From Bacteroidales bacterium 52_46 (GTDB taxonomy: Bacteria > Bacteroidota > Bacteroidia > Bacteroidales > Muribaculaceae): DNA of 64,000 nucleotides. The stretch spans positions 6,498 through 70,497 of the forward strand of contig MNQK01000032.1 of NCBI GenBank assembly GCA_001915385.1, given 5' to 3'. Positions 62,501-64,000 of the stretch are shown here, in pieces; position 1 is the first letter of the stretch, and the number at the start of each line of letters is the position of its first letter. Made by a program: the position numbers and the translations under genes. The notes beneath the pieces were generated by a model. The model saw nothing but the letters and a program-made list of their open reading frames with translations. It was not told where the DNA came from and did no database searches.

Positions 62501-62834
62501 CCCAATATATAGTCATAGTGGAATAAACAACGTCGACACCCTCTTTGTACAGATGCCCGTCAGTAGCGTTAAATTGAATTTCCTTTGAATTGTTACCGGG
62601 GTTAAACTGAATGTTTGTCGCATCATCAGCAATATCCAGCTTATAGATAGTGCCTACAACTTGTTCCATTTTAACGCCGGGCCATGTAGATGAATTAGCT
62701 CCGCCCCAATAATGGCAATGGGGGGCTGCCCACTTTAAAGTACTGTTGTCCCAATAAACAGTTTTTGCATCGGCTCCGTGTGGCAGCGCGAAAGCTATCA
62801 CAAGCAAAGCCAAAAATGATACAATTTTTCTCAT
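56598..62834 (-). CDS. Very large secreted multimodular protein, starch-binding-like modules, T9SS-like C-terminus
   Basis: The 2078-residue product has a signal peptide (MRKIVSFLALLVIAFALPHGADA). Two tandem modules follow at about 24-100 and 108-185, with VYWDN/IYWDN, HYWGG/HFFGG and WPGxKM, resembling CBM26 starch-binding domains. Then come four modules of about 110-150 residues, each ending in a W-K-x-x-x-x-G-x-Y-x-I-x-V-x-W motif (DGLWKVTKSGKYTITVNW, GGWKVTKNGKYTINVDW, GSWKAAYAGPYDITVDW, GCWKVDNDGFYTITVDW). A long middle part is unrecognised. The end (SVYYNMQGMRIEKP, GVYFRVDGKKVTKFVVK) resembles type IX secretion sorting domains. It is probably a surface glycan-binding or adhesive protein. 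Confidence 0.8.
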   Translation of the reverse strand: MRKIVSFLALLVIAFALPHGADAKTVYWDNSTLKWAAPHCHYWGGANSSTWPGVKMEQVVGTIYKLDIADDATNIQFNPGNNSKEIQFNATDGHLYKEGVDVVYSTMTIYWDNTNKGWSQPYAHFFGGYGASAWPGSKMTKVSGNIWKIEIPSNTTKVIFDVGGNSDQTGEFTAKAGYKYNESGEQGKYNEIPENLYLYKKVDDSTVKQIGSSASSQSAFTFDLELENGDLLFLSTVKNGTTWGNVNITDGRYNPTNNQVINIPDNETSSFAVNPQTDGNKDGLWKVTKSGKYTITVNWGDQKLTAVWAPNVTWNLNEKICPKKVVLTGKTGTVGTWDMEYNANGFNHWSCKMIAQRAWINFTLDLYSSDTQYVTYGKNGVLSSTVGTWSGEQTLDNNAKNGQYQLTGLTIGKKYLIEIQGAGDNKFQVRAVELEGENKIYLYVASEAPTATNVAVTEKAVAEVGADGKCTFNADMTADQYFLLSRNGNASFVSGLSSHSGRYNPTSMTDAPCTDIAFSNVNYGGWKVTKNGKYTINVDWTNKTLTATVQEAAPTTIYLYNYGDVPSKITSANADADGIYTFTGVNLAVGQCIGLSLRDNVTSWNGNDGFNSGTYKDRYNPSSDVMMPCENTGFAYTTTGSWKAAYAGPYDITVDWNTKKLTAVFKGEVPSVDAPECLYLYSDKPAWANKVGSAAPDKFGIFKYDVRLSKGTCFVLSTKDAKTDYNGLKEDIYTHGAGETGIAYGDEASSFSNTNTGCWKVDNDGFYTITVDWVNKTLSVTSFKELQSLDQHLPLTSKDFVDKSHYFLVGERMGEWHLQPEWEFEKQGNELVLKDRYIYTGKFAVGMVSDFNDYKVHKYNYYAIDCTFNADVLKCSQDFSSNERSYAVKTDATNGNPSNVFMSEMDGGDYVHGRGAFMKEIRVKLTDDGKPKTIEFVPGTTEEAAQNRIFTLLGSNIYNQEYCNSSSKTHTTMYNRNYCTDDGWQEAWIQYDPATNKPYVDGNGEYLYHTSFTPDYLTANPVRFSQPLASRSDFTFSSANIQFVEWNKLSNLDSDPYKGFYQAYTKDQTIETDEETVKAGEGYRFYPKVDGDKSFTPTADWHCYVVRDMWITGQIKFWSGWGGNTFNTHGTDTGADWFGPNGGPSVAAGGVKPVKGYDVNAGTKAVLYPNQRQVASNYKVSDGKPVYFNRVVLWFNNTDGVGESFIQFIQESCGPAILAYASTNDSYPDKKNYIDYNWYLNKEAEGQEESMEEKIVTGYRIRRYRVENNAMVFMGYTEGDDNNFVDISSYKATVASLYEENADQYEFTKFHDKGVRDVEGFAPGLYQYDIYVQFEDGKEKLAVSNRVPIYGDDLVNPDAIAMQLVQLRDEYTDKYKTNHASGKTTLEKALGLPEGKFETQFEGGLTDEVEITDADGKVIGHEQKVSVYLTYRPNDNVNFYVTAMQENTVVVGGTTYTSTVPYKPMIVDSKKALAFMNENPDKFWWTSDYYLRCLDWNQYESLMNSFIDAGIIQAGPEAGVPLPEISVTEDIAQEGSDKPLTLTHGRAVKYDFDNNQSYYATIVKRGGTLADATFNVVLDYSYKGANGEDKHETASTGTVINPVVPRPYWPLYRYNYRRLETNPKDNYDYGKILVPVGDITGKTQQEAIDAGLLKEAYIKFEGEEFTPRTFDLQVDFYRPNVNKDIYTFYDIQYDVTLENSKELVPLNMEAVLHDVDYEEKKYPNRYRMEFYGMHPRNDIYPVVTFVKTEYIPRKTGDGLPSNPNKFKTQVGTFGEKLVIECKRAIDVITGEKGLQNVHLGWIKRSEGKYDWMYKGHEDFEDPNETQKPVDNKYEDKDATNSFEPLYYLIEVEGTQGEYSMYNYLVPHHKNHQDGMKDETGKVVIKTDPKLGYILNDTDPLIGTYIAKDFKTNEFPTVKATAMYIFQRNITGADRDDVISTNFNRLEVISQEFKSAGTQSSANAPARIREDATNSDWANEGAGDLPYVGTVPQVDESRILDMSKPDATTGYNAFVAARGATYSSTPIKDNVTGVEDVIADGENGESVYYNMQGMRIEKPETPGVYFRVDGKKVTKFVVK

Positions 62835-63376
62835 GATTAAATAAGTATTATAATTAAAATATTTGCTTTTTGTGGGTTTCCAAGTTACTTTTCCCTGTTG
62901 TTTTCCTCTATTAAATTACTTTTGATTAATGGTTTATAATTTACTATTTCTATATTGCGCATTACGTTATTTTGACGCTGATACGGTCTGTAGGATGCTG
63001 ATTTATCGGTTTATACTTTTTGTCTCTCCTATTATACGATACCGACAACGCCGCACGGTGCAACCATTGCTCCCGCACTGCCATCAGTCCGTCAAGTCAT
63101 CTTTCTGTCCATTCAAGCAGTTTATTCATGGTAGGCATCTCTCGTCTAAAAAAAGGCACAACACCTACTTATACTCCCGCTATCCTTTCAGCTTTAATTC
63201 AGGTTAATTGTCTCTCCAATCAGCTGCCGGCAGCCTGCCCCGCCCCCCGGCATCCGCTTCCGAATCCGGCTCACAAAGGCACACCTGCATGCAACCAATC
63301 GACCGCAAATATACTCAATAATTCAAAAAAAGCAAAAATTTCCACCAATCCTTAACACAATTTAACACCCCCCCCC
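62835..63376. other. Spacer without a recognisable gene
   Basis: No frame here has a plausible protein. Frames at 62929-63207 and 63020-63355 have no family-like features, no promoter and no codon pattern of a gene. The region upstream of the large secreted protein should hold its promoter, but only an imperfect box (TAACTTGG on the minus strand, near 62887) was seen. Confidence 0.5.
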
Positions 63377-63540
63377 AATTAATTAGTAATTAGTAATTAG
63401 TAATTAGCAATCCCCCCATTCTCTACAATCACCCCATTGACCCATTAGCCCCATTGGCCCTATTGGCCTTATCCGCCCCATTAGACCCATTAGACCCATC
63501 CCCCCTAAAATTACTAATTACTAATTATCAAGGGGGGGGG
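63377..63540. repeat. Compound array of families F and G and a G-run
   Basis: aattagtaattag units (63377-63409), ccattgacccattagcccc units (63427-63500), then ttactaattactaatt (63510-63527) and a run of ten G. The same elements are present in and around the helicase gene. Confidence 0.8.
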
Positions 63541-63590
63541 GTTGTCAAATTCTTGTGCCACATCTGTAACCCCACTGTCACATTGGCACA

Positions 63591-63598
63591 CTACCTTT
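63591..63598 (+). promoter_or_regulatory. Orphan -7 box
   Basis: TACCTTTG, as at gpmI and fabD, has a TTGG about 14 bases upstream. No open frame follows, and the sequence soon meets repeats. It may be a relic of a lost gene. Confidence 0.3.
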
Positions 63599-63730
63599 GT
63601 AGCACTTTAGGAATAAATCTTTACTCAACAAATCTAAGCCTACCGACACACAGTCACAAAAAATAGTAATTAGAACAATACAATAGCAGTGCGGAGCGCG
63701 AGCCCCGCACTGCTTCATTACAGGGGCAGT

Positions 63731-63795
63731 GGAGCGGGGGCGTCCCGCCCCCGCAGCATCATATTTACCACGGGGGCGAGACGCCCCCGCCCCAC
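63731..63795. repeat. Dispersed GC-rich palindrome pair, family C
   Basis: Two inverted gcgggggcgtcccgcccccg-type palindromes flank an 18-base centre with acca, nearly the same as 22764-22843. Confidence 0.8.
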
Positions 63796-63815
63796 TCACG
63801 CCAACTTCAAAATCA

Positions 63816-63909
63816 GACCAGTCCGACCCGTCCGACCCGTCCGACAAATTACCAATTAGCACTCACCGCCCGATCAAATTCAAAATTCAACATTCAAAAT
63901 TCAAAATTA
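63816..63909. repeat. Family I and family E repeats up to the intron
   Basis: ccagtccgacccgtccgacc units (63816-63845) are followed by attcaaaattcaacattc-type units (63874-63909), which meet the 3' end of the group II intron directly. Confidence 0.7.
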
Positions 63910-64000
63910 ATCGAGTAGGTCGGGAAACGAAAGTTTTTCTGACCTACTTTCGTTTCCTTCCCTCTCACACCACCGTACGTGCCGTTCGGCATACGGCGGT
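63910..64000 (-). mobile_element. Group II intron, 3' end (domains V and VI), runs off the right edge
   Basis: On the minus strand the sequence ACCGCCGTATGCC-GAAC-GGCACGTACGGTGGT folds as the conserved domain V hairpin, followed by GTGTGAGAGG and a domain VI stem (GGAAACGAAAG / CTTTCGTTTCC) with an unpaired-A region. The probable 3' boundary is CCTACTCGAT at about 63910. The reverse transcriptase/maturase gene would lie outside the window to the right. The intron has landed at the edge of ATTCAAAATTC repeats. Confidence 0.85.

Noticed and set aside
63578..63862. 94-codon minus-strand frame near the right edge
   Set aside because: It is read almost wholly through family-C palindromes and short repeats. 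Unlike the helicase case there is no conserved protein around it.

Overview
This window looks like a chromosomal segment of a Bacteroidales bacterium, most like the Muribaculaceae. That placement is inference. It rests on repeated Bacteroidetes-type promoters (a -7 box of the form TAnnTTTG with an upstream TTG/TTTG), few Shine-Dalgarno sites, GLPGLI-family proteins beside a SusC-like outer-membrane protein, a DUF3244-like secreted protein, a type IX-secretion-like C-terminus, and moderately GC-rich core genes. All composition statements are by eye.

Layout. 1-2336: the 5' end of thiS under a TPP riboswitch (minus), a nucleotidyltransferase-fold protein, and a divergent cupin/HxlR regulator pair. 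2384-16380: an AT-richer block of 18 genes in two divergent operons. The minus operon has 12 genes: NeuD-like acyltransferase, three ACPs, an NRPS-type adenylation enzyme, a second AMP-forming ligase, three SDRs, a GNAT-like protein, one KAS III and a metallo-beta-lactamase-fold hydrolase. The plus operon has 6 genes that parallel it: NeuD-like, ACP, KAS III, SDR, KAS III, MBL. Between them, at 11441-11723, a pair of 55-bp inverted repeats (53/55 identical) flanks 173 bp holding one strong outward promoter. In the orientation given it faces the plus operon. Inverting the segment would point it at the minus operon. This is the best candidate in the window for an undescribed system: a phase-variable promoter that chooses between two alternative acyl-ACP assembly lines.

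16675-22760: glutamate synthase (gltB, gltD). 22928-29983: a membrane-anchored TPR regulator candidate, small secreted proteins, two tandem GLPGLI paralogues and an outer-membrane barrel protein. 30092-31125: two lipoproteins. 31637-35283: etfB-etfA-acyl-CoA dehydrogenase operon. 35624-40876: purL and a PurF-like protein lacking the N-terminal nucleophilic Cys. 41042-49254: clostripain-like lipoprotein, MscS channel, recJ, recQ, gpmI, with two probable structured RNAs upstream of recJ and gpmI. 49372-54142: YeiH-family transporter, a small repeat-bearing lipoprotein, SulP transporter, fabD. 54371-56332: a DbpA-like DEAD-box helicase whose reading frame is interrupted four times, always in frame, by the same palindromic and simple repeats that litter the intergenic spaces. 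56598-62834: a 2078-residue secreted protein with starch-binding-like modules. 62835-64000: no gene recognised, repeat arrays, and the 3' end (domains V and VI) of a group II intron entering from the right on the minus strand.

A second theme is repeat density. At least nine families recur (GC-rich palindromes and short AT-rich or CCCATT-type arrays). They sit a few bases after stop codons, next to promoters, and inside the helicase gene.
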